Below are positions 46,094 through 57,500 of a DNA stretch of 64,000 nucleotides, piece after piece. The stretch spans positions 434,001-498,000 of the forward strand of contig JADKAL010000014.1 of assembly GCA_016715325.1 (NCBI GenBank), written 5' to 3'. Position numbers and translations under genes: made by a program. Below the pieces are notes generated by a model. That model ran no database searches, was not told the DNA's origin, and saw nothing but the letters and a program-made list of their open reading frames with translations. This DNA comes from Methylococcaceae bacterium (GTDB taxonomy: Bacteria > Pseudomonadota > Gammaproteobacteria > Methylococcales > Methylomonadaceae). Each line of letters opens with the position of its first letter. Position 1 is the first letter of the stretch.

Positions 46094-47426
46094 TAAACAG
46101 GACACTTCTAGAGGCAGATTTATAATGTCATAAGAAGTGACCATGAATCATATTCAAATGAAACCATTAAACCCGAAATTCACGCTTGAATATAAACAAG
46201 CTGCGGAAAAGTTAGTCAATGAAAAAGTCTATACCCACCAACAAGCAGCCGATAACTTAGGAGTTTCCTTAAGCGCAATAGGAACTTGGTCTTGGGCGGA
46301 AAGCCCACCCTACAGCGGCATCTGCAACAAAGAAAGCAACCTTGAACCTGACAGAACACAGCGAATTGACCCGGTTTCAGCGGGATAACGAGTAGCTTCG
46401 CATGGAGCGCGAAATATTAAAAAAGGCCGCAGTCTTCCCTTCGGCTGTCAGGACAGGCTTTGCCAAGGAAGTCGAATAAAACACGGGTTTATTCGTGAGC
46501 AACAGAAGATTTATCCAGTTACCGTATTATGCCGCGTGATGGAGGTGTGAGTCCCAGTGTCATTTATGCGTGGGCAAAGAAACCAGAAGATACTGATAAA
46601 ACTCGGTAAAGAGAAGCGCTTGAGGCCAAGGCTAGGCAGCTTTTCAATGACCATAAACAAACCTATGGTTACCGGCGACTATCCAATGAATTGCACCCAA
46701 AGGGCATAAAGGTAAGGCAGGCATGAAATCAGGGCACTACCAAGTGCGCCATTTAATGGGTAGGCTTGGCTTAAAAGCACGCTATCCCAAGCGTTTTAAA
46801 GTGACGACGGACAGCAACCATAACGAGGCAATATCGCCCAACAGCCTGGATCGGCAATTTGAGGCGAAAGCCCCTAATCAAGTCTGGACAACGGATATCA
46901 CCTACATCTGGACGCTCGAAGGTTGGCTGCCCCTAAAGGGACTTCCTTTGGTCGTATTTAGCTGTTGTTTTTGATTTGTTTTCAAGGCAAGTGGTGGGTT
47001 GGGCTATGGCTGACCACATGCGGACTTCGTTGTGTGTCAGTGCGTTACAAATGGCCTTTTGGCGCAGCTTACCGAAACCCTGGTTTGCTCCATCATTCAG
47101 ATCGCGGAAGCCAATATGCAAGCCATGAATACCGTAAGCATTTGTCTATCATGAAAATAAAACACAGCATGAGTCGTAAAGGTAATTGCTGGGAGAGTTT
47201 GCCCCTTGGGTTCAATAGCCCGAAGGAACGGTTTTTCCGCAGCCTTAAACACGAACAGCTGAATTATGAGAAATTTAGGACTAAAACATCAGCCAATCTC
47301 AGTATTATTGATTATTTGGCCTTTTACAATGGTCGGCGTTCGAATTCAAATTTAGACTATCAATCCCCGTTGCAATTTGAGCGGGATTTTTATAAGAAGA
47401 CTGCCAAAAAAAAAGTGTCCCGTTTA
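46094..47426 (+). mobile_element. Decayed IS3-family insertion sequence
   Basis: Terminal inverted repeats TAAACAGGACACTT (46094-46107) and AAGTGTCCCGTTTA (47413-47426) match at 13 of 14 bases and bound 1333 bases. Inside are an OrfA-like frame from 46137 (FTLEYKQAAEKLVNEKVYTH...) and OrfB pieces in several frames: FIREQQKIYPVTVLCRVMEV, QVWTTDITYIWTLEGWL (first Asp), LLHHSDRGSQYASHE (second Asp), ERFFRSLKHEQL (Glu), and YNGRRSNSNLDYQSP. At least five frame breaks plus short insertions at 46438-46458, 46930-46954 and 47194-47226 make it inactive. Target duplication could not be determined. Confidence 0.85.
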
Positions 47427-47657
47427 TATTGACCATTACAGGCTAATTTGGACAGGTCGTTTTGAATGACGGTTTCGTGGCGTTTGGGCAAATTGGCGGG
47501 CAATAATTGCATGAAATTAAACCGTATGTTATCAATTCTTTGCAGTTAATGCGCAGCTAAATTTCTTATTTATAACCTATTATCAATAGATTGTATATTT
47601 TTCAGGGGCTTTTAATTAAAAAGATAAATTTTTAATCACACTAAAAGCGAATTTAAA

Positions 47658-48401
47658 TTAAAAACCGGCAGAGATAGAAAAAACAATGGTTCCCTTTTGA
47701 GTATGGGGATGATCTAAAAACTCTAATTCCTCTTCAATATTGGTTTCGCCCGCCTCATAGTAACGTAAATCAAGAGCAATAAACTTGTATTTGCCGGTAA
47801 AGCCGATGTTCCAATAAGTATAATCCGCCGACAATACACTTTTAGTATTTGCGTAACCGAAACTACCGGAAGCCTCAAGAAAATCGGTTATTGGATAACG
47901 GCCGGTTAACTCATAGAAATAAGCATCGCCGATCAAACCATAAAAGTCTTTGGCGTATGAGGTTTGAAAGCTTAGTAAATCTTTGTAATGAAGAAACAGA
48001 TAAAACTCATCATACTCACCTTCAAGCGTATAAATGAAGCCATCATAAAAATAGTGAGAGTATTGCAAATCCACACGCCAGTCATCGAAAGGTTTAAAAT
48101 TCCAGCCAACGTACGGAATAATTTCAGCTTGTGCTGAGCCTTCGAACTCCAAAGAATCGTCCAATTCACTTGAGCCAATATTGAAACTGGAAGCGGTAAC
48201 GCCCGTGTAAAACCCGATAGAGTGCTGGTAATCTAAGTTGGCTTGAATAGCAGGCTTGTTATTACTTTTAGAATACATCCTCCATACATAGTTGGTTGTT
48301 CCGGTTATCGTTCCGTGAAATTCTGCAAAGACGCAATGTGGATAATACGAAAGAATCGCAATACTAATCAGTCTAAATAATGGGGTAAAGATTTTTTCCA
48401 T
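47658..48401 (-). CDS. TorF-family putative porin
   Basis: A 247-residue outer-membrane beta-barrel protein. The signal peptide ends near VFAEF. The N-terminal GTITGTTNYVWRMYSKSNNK and the alternating strands ending in ISAGF match the Gcw_chp/TorF family of putative porins. Strand-rich segments with aromatic ends (YSHYFYDGFIYTLEGEYDEF) support a barrel. The transported solute is unknown. Confidence 0.8.
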   Translation of the reverse strand: MEKIFTPLFRLISIAILSYYPHCVFAEFHGTITGTTNYVWRMYSKSNNKPAIQANLDYQHSIGFYTGVTASSFNIGSSELDDSLEFEGSAQAEIIPYVGWNFKPFDDWRVDLQYSHYFYDGFIYTLEGEYDEFYLFLHYKDLLSFQTSYAKDFYGLIGDAYFYELTGRYPITDFLEASGSFGYANTKSVLSADYTYWNIGFTGKYKFIALDLRYYEAGETNIEEELEFLDHPHTQKGTIVFSISAGF

Positions 48402-48918
48402 AATTATTTAAAAATATTTGATACCTTTCAGAGAATATCTTTTAAGCCCATGATCTATTGATCGGAATTTCTACATTTCGGGTTTCAGCTAAACTAATGA
48501 GATTTATACAACTCATTGAACAGCTAGATTTTTCATTTTATCAGAAATTGCTAATAAAAATGTTAGGTTGATTAAAACATTAAAATCCAACAACGATTCA
48601 GTCGTAACTGCAAATGAAAACAACTATGGATTCGTACAAATTTGGGTAATTATCGCCAGGCTTGCCGTAGAATAAAATTGATGTATATATAAGGGGTTTT
48701 TGATTCGGCCTTATGATGTATTAACTTTCATTCGTCTTGAGTCTGTCGAAAGGCTATATGTGCATCGACTAGTTCAGCACGAACGGTTTAACTATTAAAA
48801 GCCGGATCTGCAGCGACTTCATTCATCCTTCATATTAAACGGTTGAGTGTGAGACAGTGCGAAATATCGTTGCTGGCAGTTATAATAGTCGTATGGATTG
48901 TAATCAAGACGAAAATTA
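48402..48918. other. Intergenic region holding a dispersed repeat
   Basis: About 515 A+T-rich bases between divergent genes. It contains the second copy of the intergenic repeat (48737-48800). I see no gene or RNA. Confidence 0.45.
48737..48800. repeat. Dispersed intergenic repeat, copy 2
   Basis: Aligns with 9070-9133: shared blocks are CTGTCGAAAGGC versus CTTGTCGAAAGGC, then GTGCATCGACT, TTCAGCACGAACGG and a terminal TTAAAA. It is a degenerate copy of the same palindromic repeat. Confidence 0.6.
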
Positions 48919-49422
48919 ATGTCAGAGTCTACACAAACGAATGTCGGCCCAGAACGGAAACAACGTTTGCAGGAAATTTTTCAGCAACTATTACCTTTAT
49001 TAGACAGTCTCGTCAGGACGATAAGGTTAACTGTAGTTTTAGGATTATTTGTTAGTATTTGGTTGATAGTTTGGTGTGTTTTTTTAAAACACTTTTCGGT
49101 CACAGTATGTTTGATTGTCGGCTTTACGGCCTTGTTGCCAACAGCAATCTTATCAAGATTTTGGTGGGCCGTAGAAGAGCTTAAAAATCTGCCGCAGATT
49201 GCAGGGCAAATGATGGGCGATGCGAAAGACGAAATAGAGTCATCCGTCCAAAATCTACGTGACGGGAAAACGCCGAAATTAGGCATTTTGAATATGGGGA
49301 AAAATCTTTGGTCTGTCGGTGCGATGGCTTCAGAGGTACGAGAGCTTGTAGGCTCTTACATCAGTCTCACCACTTTAGTAAACCCGGTTATGTTAATTTT
49401 TAGGCATGCTGTCGTTCGTTAG
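48919..49422 (+). CDS. Hypothetical protein with two membrane helices
   Basis: I do not recognise the family. It has 167 residues: a soluble helical N-terminus (ERKQRLQEIFQQLLPLLDSL), two adjacent membrane helices (about 40-63 and 66-85), then an amphipathic helix-rich part (EELKNLPQIAGQMMGDAKDE). It lies upstream of coaD on the same strand, 74 bases away. Confidence 0.6.
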   Translation: MSESTQTNVGPERKQRLQEIFQQLLPLLDSLVRTIRLTVVLGLFVSIWLIVWCVFLKHFSVTVCLIVGFTALLPTAILSRFWWAVEELKNLPQIAGQMMGDAKDEIESSVQNLRDGKTPKLGILNMGKNLWSVGAMASEVRELVGSYISLTTLVNPVMLIFRHAVVR

Positions 49423-49496
49423 TGTATTCATGTTTTTTTTCCTAGGCATTGCGCTCGCTCTATTTGTTTGATTAAACAACTTTTATTATTTAATTT

Positions 49497-50245
<749 letters not shown>

Positions 50246-50342
50246 TTTTTTTCAAAATTCGCCTATCCTCAATAGTTTTGAGTCATCATTCAAGTTGCTC
50301 GTAGTCAGATGACAGTATCGGGTAATTATCGGAATAAAATAA

Positions 50343-51896
50343 ATGGGGTTTATGTATAAGCATTTTTTCAAGTCAAAAACGCGACGTCGAGTTCGAGGTA
50401 CTGGTTTTGTTATTTTTTTACAGACCGCAAATTTTTTAATTGGAGCTACCGTTAGTTCTCCGTTGTTTGCGGCAAAACCAACATTGAACGATATCGAACA
50501 TATTGTTGTTATCTATGCTGAAAATCGTAGTTTTGATAATTTATACGGCTTATTTCCCGGTGCGAACGGCGTTAAGCAAGCAAAGCCGGAACAATATATC
50601 CAGATAGACCATGACGGTAAGCCTTTTAAGGAGTTACCCGCTATTTGGGCGAATGAAGCCGAGAAACCGCCTCTTTACGAACGTCTAGCAAACAAGCCGT
50701 TTCAGATTGACCGGCCTGCGCTAAATTTGCCGCTTTCGGTGAAAACCAGAGATCTTGTTCATCTTTATTATCAAAATATCGAACAGATCAACAACGGGAA
50801 AAACAATAAATTCGCGGCGATTTCGAATGCCGGCGGGTTGGTGATGGGCTATTACGATGGCTCAAAGCTGCCGCTCTGGAAATGGGCTCAGGATTATGTG
50901 CTTGCCGATAATTTTTTCATGGGAGCCTTCGGAGGTTCTTTCTTAAACCATCAATGGTTGATCTGTGCGTGTACGCCTCAAGATCCTTCCGCACCGGAAG
51001 AAGACCGTGTTGTTTTAGACGAGAAAGGCTTTCTAAAACGCAATCCCGACTCCCCACCTTCAGCGATGTTCGGCGCGCCGAAATTCGAAGGCGGCGATTC
51101 ACCTTATACCCCGGACGGTTATGTTATCGGTCCGAAGCAACCGCCTTATCAGCCTTCGTCAACTCCACCCGCAAGCGGCGGGGATTTGCGTTTTAGCGAT
51201 GCGGACAAACACCCGTTAGCGCCGCAAACAGCACAAACTATCGGCGATACTTTGTCGGCTAAAAGTATTTCTTGGGCATGGTATGCCGGCGCGTGGAAAC
51301 AGGCCTTGGCGGACGGAACGCAAGCACCGGAATTAAAACGTAAGGTTATTTCAAGCAATCAGCCGGGATCTCCCAATTTTCAACCCCATCATCAGCCGTT
51401 CAACTATTACGCCCGATTTGCACCCGGCACTCCCGACCGTGAATTACACTTGCAAGACGGCGATGATTTTTTGCAAGCCATCGAAAAAGGGACGTTACCT
51501 CAAGTGGCATTTTACAAACCGGCCGGACAATTTAACGAACACCCAGGCTATACGGACGTGCTCTCCGGCGACCATCATATCGATGACATTTTGAACAAAA
51601 TCAAAGGTAGCCCCATCTGGAAAAAAACGGCAATCATCGTTACGTATGATGAAAACGGGGGCTTTTGGGATCATGTGGCGCCGCCTAAAGGCGACCGCTG
51701 GGGACCCGGTACTCGTATACCTGCAATTGTAATTTCGCCGTACGCAAAAAAACATTTTGTCGATCATACCGGTTACGATACGACTTCGATCATCAAATTC
51801 ATAACATTACGTTTTAATCTTCAACCGCTGCCGGGCGTTCGCCAAAATGCTGGCGATCTGCTCAATGCATTTGATTTTAAAATTGAAAAAAAATAA
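50343..51896 (+). CDS. Exported acid phosphatase/phospholipase C-like phosphoesterase (AcpA type)
   Basis: A 517-residue exported metal-dependent phosphoesterase. The signal segment ends near LFAA. The active-site opening HIVVIYAENRSFDNLYGLFP, the central GGSFLNHQWLICACTP and the C-terminal VTYDENGGFWDHVAPP with GPGTRIPAIVISPYA match the AcpA/phospholipase C group. It probably hydrolyses phosphomonoesters in the periplasm. An alternative start is the ATG at 50352. Its 3' end overlaps upstream in-frame codons of the next gene. Confidence 0.83.
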   Translation: MGFMYKHFFKSKTRRRVRGTGFVIFLQTANFLIGATVSSPLFAAKPTLNDIEHIVVIYAENRSFDNLYGLFPGANGVKQAKPEQYIQIDHDGKPFKELPAIWANEAEKPPLYERLANKPFQIDRPALNLPLSVKTRDLVHLYYQNIEQINNGKNNKFAAISNAGGLVMGYYDGSKLPLWKWAQDYVLADNFFMGAFGGSFLNHQWLICACTPQDPSAPEEDRVVLDEKGFLKRNPDSPPSAMFGAPKFEGGDSPYTPDGYVIGPKQPPYQPSSTPPASGGDLRFSDADKHPLAPQTAQTIGDTLSAKSISWAWYAGAWKQALADGTQAPELKRKVISSNQPGSPNFQPHHQPFNYYARFAPGTPDRELHLQDGDDFLQAIEKGTLPQVAFYKPAGQFNEHPGYTDVLSGDHHIDDILNKIKGSPIWKKTAIIVTYDENGGFWDHVAPPKGDRWGPGTRIPAIVISPYAKKHFVDHTGYDTTSIIKFITLRFNLQPLPGVRQNAGDLLNAFDFKIEKK

Positions 51897-51915
51897 TCCT
51901 GTCGATGTAGCGAGA

Positions 51916-53586
51916 ATGAGAATCCGGCTTAAGCTATGCGGATTCTTATTTGGCTTTTTTTTGGCAATGACCGGCAATGCAGTTGCCAGTGTTGCTATTG
52001 CATCGGCGCATCCCTTAGCGACGGATGCGGGGTTTGAAATCATGGATAAAGGCGGCAATGTATTTGATGCCGCCGTTGCCATCAGTGCTGTTTTGGCAGT
52101 GGTGGAACCGGCAAGTTCCGGGTTGGGAGGTGGCGGTTATTGGTTGTTACACCGTAGTAAAGATTATTCGGACATTGTAATCGATGGACGGGAAAAAGCG
52201 CCTTTAGCGGCTAATAAGGCTATGTTCGTAGATAAATCGGGACAAGTTATTCCGAAATTATCGCTTGACGGCGCCTTAGCTGCTGCGATTCCGGGCTTAC
52301 CCGCCGGACTCGTGCTTCTTTCTGAAAAATACGGTCAATTACCGCTTTCGGAAACCTTAAAACCGGCTATTCGACATGCAAAAAACGGCTTTGCAATCAC
52401 GCAACGGCATCTAAGGCTTTTAAAATCAAGAGCGGATGTACTAAAAAATGACCGGGAAGCGTCAACTATTTTTTTATCGAACGGCAATGTGCCGGAGCCG
52501 TTTTCGATCTTAAAGCAAACCGATCTAGCAAAGACTTTAAGCCGTCTCGCCGAATCCGGTCGTGAAGGTTTTTACGGAGGAGACATTGCCGACAAATTGG
52601 TCAAAAGCGTACGAAAAGCCGGTGGAATTTGGAGCAAGAAGGACCTCGAAGATTTTCGCGTTGTCGAGCGGCAACCTATCAAAGGCAACTACCAAGGGAT
52701 CGCAATCACGAGCGCGCCACCATCCTCATCCGGCGGTATCGCACTTGTAGAAGCGCTGAATATTCTGTCCGGTTACGATTTAAACCGCACCGATTTAATA
52801 ACCCGGAAGCACCTTATTATCGAAGCTATGCGCCGCGCTTATCATGACCGTGCGTTATACCTCGGCGATCCCGACTTCACCGATATTCCGGCCGAACGAT
52901 TGTTAAGTCCGGAATATGCCGCCGGATTGAGAAGCTCCATAAGACCTGACAAAACCTTACCGAGCAGTTTTTTATCCGGTGACTCAGCGGAACAAAACCA
53001 GGGGCCTCATACCACACATTTCTCGATCATTGACGATGCAGGCAATCGCGTTGCCGCTACGCTTAGCATCAACATTCCTTTCGGTGCCGGAATGGTTGCA
53101 GAGGGTACCGGCGTCGTATTGAACGACGAAATGGATGATTTTTCCAGCCTTCCCGGAGCACAGAACGGTTATGGCTTAGTCGGCGGAACAGCTAATGCCA
53201 TTGCGCCTGGAAAGCGCATGCTTTCAAGTATGACGCCGACATTCGTGGAAACAGCCGATCGGATCGGCGTTCTCGGTACGCCCGGCGGAAGTCGTATAAT
53301 CACTATGGTATTACTTGCCGTATTAGATTTTGCAGCAGGACATCAACCGGATTCTTGGGTTAAATTACCGCGATTTCATCACCAGTTTATACCCGATGTG
53401 CTGGACTACGAGAAAGGCGCATTATGCGCCGATGAGCTTGCAAAATTATCCGCACTAGGACACCGATTAAAAGAAAGCCCCAGACTTTACGGCGATATGC
53501 AAGCCGTGCAACTTAACAAATCGACCCGTGCCATGACTGCGGCAAGCGATCCGCGAGGCGAGGGCAAAGCGGCGGTTAAGCCTTAA
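51916..53586 (+). CDS. ggt: Gamma-glutamyltransferase
   Basis: Periplasmic N-terminal nucleophile hydrolase that cleaves or transfers the gamma-glutamyl group of glutathione. The start at 51916 (MRIRLKLCGF) gives a normal signal peptide ending near AVAS; the ATG at 51847 lies inside the previous gene. Conserved parts: GGNVFDAAVAISAVLAVVEP, GLGGGGYWLLH, DGREKAP, the self-cleavage site with Thr in GPHTTHFSIID, the oxyanion region MLSSMTPTFVE, and GTPGGSRII. Its stop overlaps the next start (TAATG). Confidence 0.92.
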   Translation: MRIRLKLCGFLFGFFLAMTGNAVASVAIASAHPLATDAGFEIMDKGGNVFDAAVAISAVLAVVEPASSGLGGGGYWLLHRSKDYSDIVIDGREKAPLAANKAMFVDKSGQVIPKLSLDGALAAAIPGLPAGLVLLSEKYGQLPLSETLKPAIRHAKNGFAITQRHLRLLKSRADVLKNDREASTIFLSNGNVPEPFSILKQTDLAKTLSRLAESGREGFYGGDIADKLVKSVRKAGGIWSKKDLEDFRVVERQPIKGNYQGIAITSAPPSSSGGIALVEALNILSGYDLNRTDLITRKHLIIEAMRRAYHDRALYLGDPDFTDIPAERLLSPEYAAGLRSSIRPDKTLPSSFLSGDSAEQNQGPHTTHFSIIDDAGNRVAATLSINIPFGAGMVAEGTGVVLNDEMDDFSSLPGAQNGYGLVGGTANAIAPGKRMLSSMTPTFVETADRIGVLGTPGGSRIITMVLLAVLDFAAGHQPDSWVKLPRFHHQFIPDVLDYEKGALCADELAKLSALGHRLKESPRLYGDMQAVQLNKSTRAMTAASDPRGEGKAAVKP

Positions 53587-54275
53587 TGACAGGTCTTTCC
53601 GTTAAGATTTGGTGCGGCGAAATTTCAACAACAGATGCGGAATATCCATATCAATTATCGCTGCTGAATGACAACGAGCAGCGGCAGGCGGAGAACTTCA
53701 AGAACGGCCAATTGCGTCGGCGTTACGTCGCAAATCGCGCCAAGCTGCGGGAAATCCTCGCACAAGTTGTCAATTGCAATCCGGAAAGTTTGCGTATCGA
53801 GATAGCGCAATACGGCAAGCCTTATCTTGCCGATCATCCCGAAATAGATTTTAACTTATCGCATACGGGAAACAAGATAGCGATTGCAGTTGGTTATCGT
53901 TGCCAGTTAGGTATCGATATTGAATTGTGTAAAACCAGATCGAGCTTATCGGCATTGGTTGAGAAATGTTTTGATAAGGTAGAAATAAATTATTGGCAGC
54001 AATTACCTGAAACCTTAAAAACGCAAGAATTCTATCGTTTTTGGACGCGTAAAGAAGCTTTTGTTAAAGCCACAGGCCGGGGAATTGCTTTAGGTCTGAA
54101 GATCTGCGTTATCAATCCGAATCAGCCGAACACTTTCCTTAGAATTCCTGCAGAATTCGGTTTGCCGTCGGAATGGCGCATTCACGACATGAGTAATCTT
54201 AACGATGTGTCGATAGTCGGCGCCTTAGTTATCAAAGCCGATAAAAAGCTTTCAATCGAACAGATATTTTTTTAG
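53586..54275 (+). CDS. Sfp-type 4'-phosphopantetheinyl transferase
   Basis: Attaches the phosphopantetheine arm of CoA to carrier proteins. The three motifs of the Sfp group are present: YGKPYLADHPEIDFNLSHT, LGIDIELCK (metal-binding Asp and Glu), and FWTRKEAFVKATGRG. Length 229 is complete. It is coupled to ggt by a one-base overlap. No polyketide or peptide synthetase lies in the window, so its client carrier is elsewhere. A decayed second copy of its last 550 bases lies at 61253-61805. Confidence 0.9.
   Translation: MTGLSVKIWCGEISTTDAEYPYQLSLLNDNEQRQAENFKNGQLRRRYVANRAKLREILAQVVNCNPESLRIEIAQYGKPYLADHPEIDFNLSHTGNKIAIAVGYRCQLGIDIELCKTRSSLSALVEKCFDKVEINYWQQLPETLKTQEFYRFWTRKEAFVKATGRGIALGLKICVINPNQPNTFLRIPAEFGLPSEWRIHDMSNLNDVSIVGALVIKADKKLSIEQIFF
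53723..54270 (+). repeat. Direct repeat, left copy (inside the phosphopantetheinyl transferase gene)
   Basis: About 548 bases match 61253-61800 at an exact offset of 7530 with only scattered substitutions and no indels. The match starts at TTACGTCGC and ends at the stop codon region. The two copies flank the RTX/IS630 island. Confidence 0.9.
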
Positions 54276-54582
54276 AATGTCATGGCCCTGACCGGAGAAG
54301 TCGTATCAATCAACATCCCAAAGTTCCCAGTTGAATAGCTGATAATATGTATTTTCAATAACCATTTCCCATTGTTTTAACCGATAGGAATCATTGCCTG
54401 TTTCCAGAATATCGCAGAGTCGTAGGGTAAATTAGGCGCACAAGCCGTTTAATATCAAGATAGGCTGGGGTACCCATCCGCCGTACCCACAAGGGCATAA
54501 ATAAGCCGCCGAATGGTAAGAGAACACCTCGTTCGGCGGTACGTCAGCCCCCAAGAAATAACCCAACATACAAGATTAAGCG
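54276..54582. other. Intergenic region at the left edge of the accessory island
   Basis: About 300 bases. Hairpin-forming pieces are CCGCCGAA (54506-54513) with TTCGGCGG (54532-54539), and GGGTAC with GTACCC nearby. The block AGGCGCACAAGCCGTTTAA near 54433 has a similar partner near 61092 (AGGCGCACAAACAGTTTAA) at the other edge of the island. No T-run marks a terminator for the RTX gene. Confidence 0.45.
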
Positions 54583-57500
54583 TTAAGTCACCACAAAATC
54601 CGCGTGGGTTAAAGCCAGACCTACGCCCAGGAGGGCGATTGGCGCGGCTGCTGCTGCGCCGTTGCCGTCGCTGTCGTAGCTGAGTCCGCCTGTGGTGCTG
54701 TCATAGATGACAAAGTCGTCGCCGTCCTGTGCGGTTGACGCGATTACAAAGTTGCTTGCCGACAACACGCCGGTTGTGGTGAGCTTGGTGAACATGCTGT
54801 TCTCTAGTTGCAGTGTGTCGTCGGCTATGCTGTAGTCGGTAATCTTGTCCTGGGTCAGACCGGTGAACCGGAAACTGTCGTTTCCTAAGCCTCCGGTCAG
54901 GGTGTCTTTGCCGTTTCCGCCGTTCAGCAGGTTGTTTCCGCCATTACCGATGAGCGTGTTGTTGAGTCCGTTGCCAAAGCCATTGATCGAAGCCGCTCCG
55001 GTCAACACCAAATTTTCCAGATTGACGCCCAAGCTGAGGCTGATACTGCTATGCACCGCGTCGATTTCCGTCGCCAGAGACGAGGTCTCTGTCACCACGT
55101 CGCCGCCATTGTCGACGAAATAGACATCATTGCCCAAACCGCCCACCATTGTGTCGGCATCCGCTCCGCCGTTTAAGCTGTCGTTGCCGTCGCCGCCGTT
55201 GAGTCTGTTGTTGGCGCTGTTGCCGGTTAGGACGTTATCGAGCACGTTGCCCGTGCCGTTGATAGCCGTCGTGCCGGTCAACACCAAGTTTTCCAGGTTG
55301 GCGGTCAAGGTCCAGCTGACGCTGCTTTGTACCGTATCGATTTCGGTCGGCAGAGTTGAAGTTTCATTGGTTTTGTCGCCAATGTCGTCGACGATATAAA
55401 CATCATTCCCCAACCCGCCCGTCAAAATATCAACACCCGCGCTACCGTCCAAAGTGTCGTTGCCGCCGCCACCGTTGAGTCCGTTATTGGCGCTGTTACC
55501 GGTCAGAATGTTGTTAAGCGCGTTGCCTGTGCCGTTGATCGCCGCTATACCGGTTAAGGTCAAATTTTCCAGGTTGGCGCCCAAGGTACGGCTGACGCTG
55601 CTTTGCACCGTATCGATGTCGGTCGCCAGGGTTGAGGTTTCATTAGTTTTGTCGCCAATGTTGTCAACGATATAAACATCATTCCCCAACCCGCCTATCA
55701 GCGTATCAACACCCGCGCCACCGTCCAAGGTGTCGTTGCCGTCGCCGCCGTTGAGTCCGTTATTGGCGCTGTTACCGGTCAGGATGTTGTTAAGCGCGTT
55801 GCCTGTGCCGTTGATCTCCGCTATACCGGTCAACACCAAGTTTTCCAGATTGGCTGTCAAAGTGCGGGCGACGCTGCTTTGCACCATATCGATTTCGGTC
55901 GCCAGGGTTGAGGTTTCATTAGTTTTGTCGCCCGTGTTGTCAACGATATAAACATCGTTCCCCAATCCGCCCGTCAGCGTATCAACACCAGCGCCACCGT
56001 CCAAGGTGTCGTTGCCGTCGCCGCCGTTGAGTCCGTTATTGGCGTCGTTTCCGGTTAGGATGTTGTTAAGCGCGTTGCCTGTGCCGTTGATCGCCGCTAT
56101 GCCGGTCAAGATCAAATTTTCCAGGTTGGCCGCCAAGGCCCGGTTAACGCTGCTTTTCACCGTGTCGATTTCGGTTATCAGTGTCGAGGTTTCCAGGGTC
56201 TTGTCGCCCGTGGTGTCAACACTATAAATATCATTCCCCAGGCCGCCCGTCATCGTGTCGGCACCGGCACCGCCATCCAGCACGTCGTCGCCATCGCCGC
56301 CTATCAATATATCGTTGCCGCTCAGTCCTTGCATTCGGTCGGCGGTGTTAGTCCCGGTCAGGTTGTCAACAGCATCCGTACCTGTGAGGTCAAAGCCGAG
56401 AGCTAGTGTAACGTCCTCAACAAACATTAAGATATGATACAATTGGTGTCCATGAGAACGCCAATGAAAATTACACTGATTGAAGAGGATCGAACAGAAC
56501 TGGAACAGCTGGGTGAAGAGCCGGTCTGTTGGGGCTAAACAAAGACTACGGGCTAGAATGGTACTGATGACCGCCGAGGGCTTGTCAACAACGGTCATTA
56601 TGGCAACGTTGGGGTCAGCAACCCGACCTTGAACAAGTGGCGGAATCGCTATCTCGAAAGTGGTGTTGAAGGGCTCAAGAAAGGCAAGACCCGCCCGTCG
56701 CGGATACCGCCGCTGCCGACTGACAAAGTCCAAGAAGTCCTGGCCTTGACATTGACCGGTAAACCGGCTGCCGCGACGCAGTGGGTTGCCGGACGATGGC
56801 GGAGCAGGTCGGCATTTCCCGGATGGCGGTGCACGGCATCTGGCGGGAGCACAAACTGAAGCCCCATCAAGTGAAGGGCTTTAAGGTTTCGAACGACCCG
56901 CTGTTCGCCGAAAAGTTGCGCGATGTCGTGGGCCTTTACCTGGACCCACCGGAGAAGGCCATCGTGTTTTCCGTCGACGAGAAAAGCCAAATCCAGGCGC
57001 TAGATCGTAGCCAACCCCGGCCTGCCGATGAAGCCGGGAAAATGCGGGACGATGACGCACGATTATAAGCGACATGGCACCACAACTTTGTTTGCGGCAC
57101 TCGACGTGCAGACCGGAACGGTGATTGGGCAATGCCAGCCCAGGCACCGCCTGACGAAGTTCCTCAAGTTCCTGAAGACAATTGACCGGCGAACCGACAA
57201 AACCTTGGCATTGCATTTGATCGTCGACCACTAAGCGACGCACAAACATCACGAAGTAAAGGACTGGCTGGCCCAGCATCCCCAGTTCCACTTACACTGC
57301 ACGCCAACCTCGGCCTCATGGCTCAACTTAGTCGAGCGTTTCTTCCGGGACATTACCGAGGAACGTATCCGGCGTGGTGTTTTCCACAGTGTTGACGACC
57401 TCAAAACAGCGATACAGGAGTATCTCGACCACCGCAATAGCAACCCAAAACCTTACCATTGGACAGCCAAACCAGAGACGATCTTGGCTAAAGTAGACAA

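Noticed and set aside
54900..56280. CRISPR-like array
   Set aside because: The spacing is regular, but units are 276 bases, fully coding, and have no alternating repeat-spacer structure or cas genes.
54845..56437. Long plus-strand open frames opposite the RTX gene
   Set aside because: They recur at 276-base spacing because they are complements of the RTX repeats. Their translations are low-complexity Ser/Pro/Leu strings with no start signals.
57028..57234. Separate small gene inside the IS630 element
   Set aside because: It is the middle part of the transposase ([13 protein letters not shown]) left open between a frame break and a stop.
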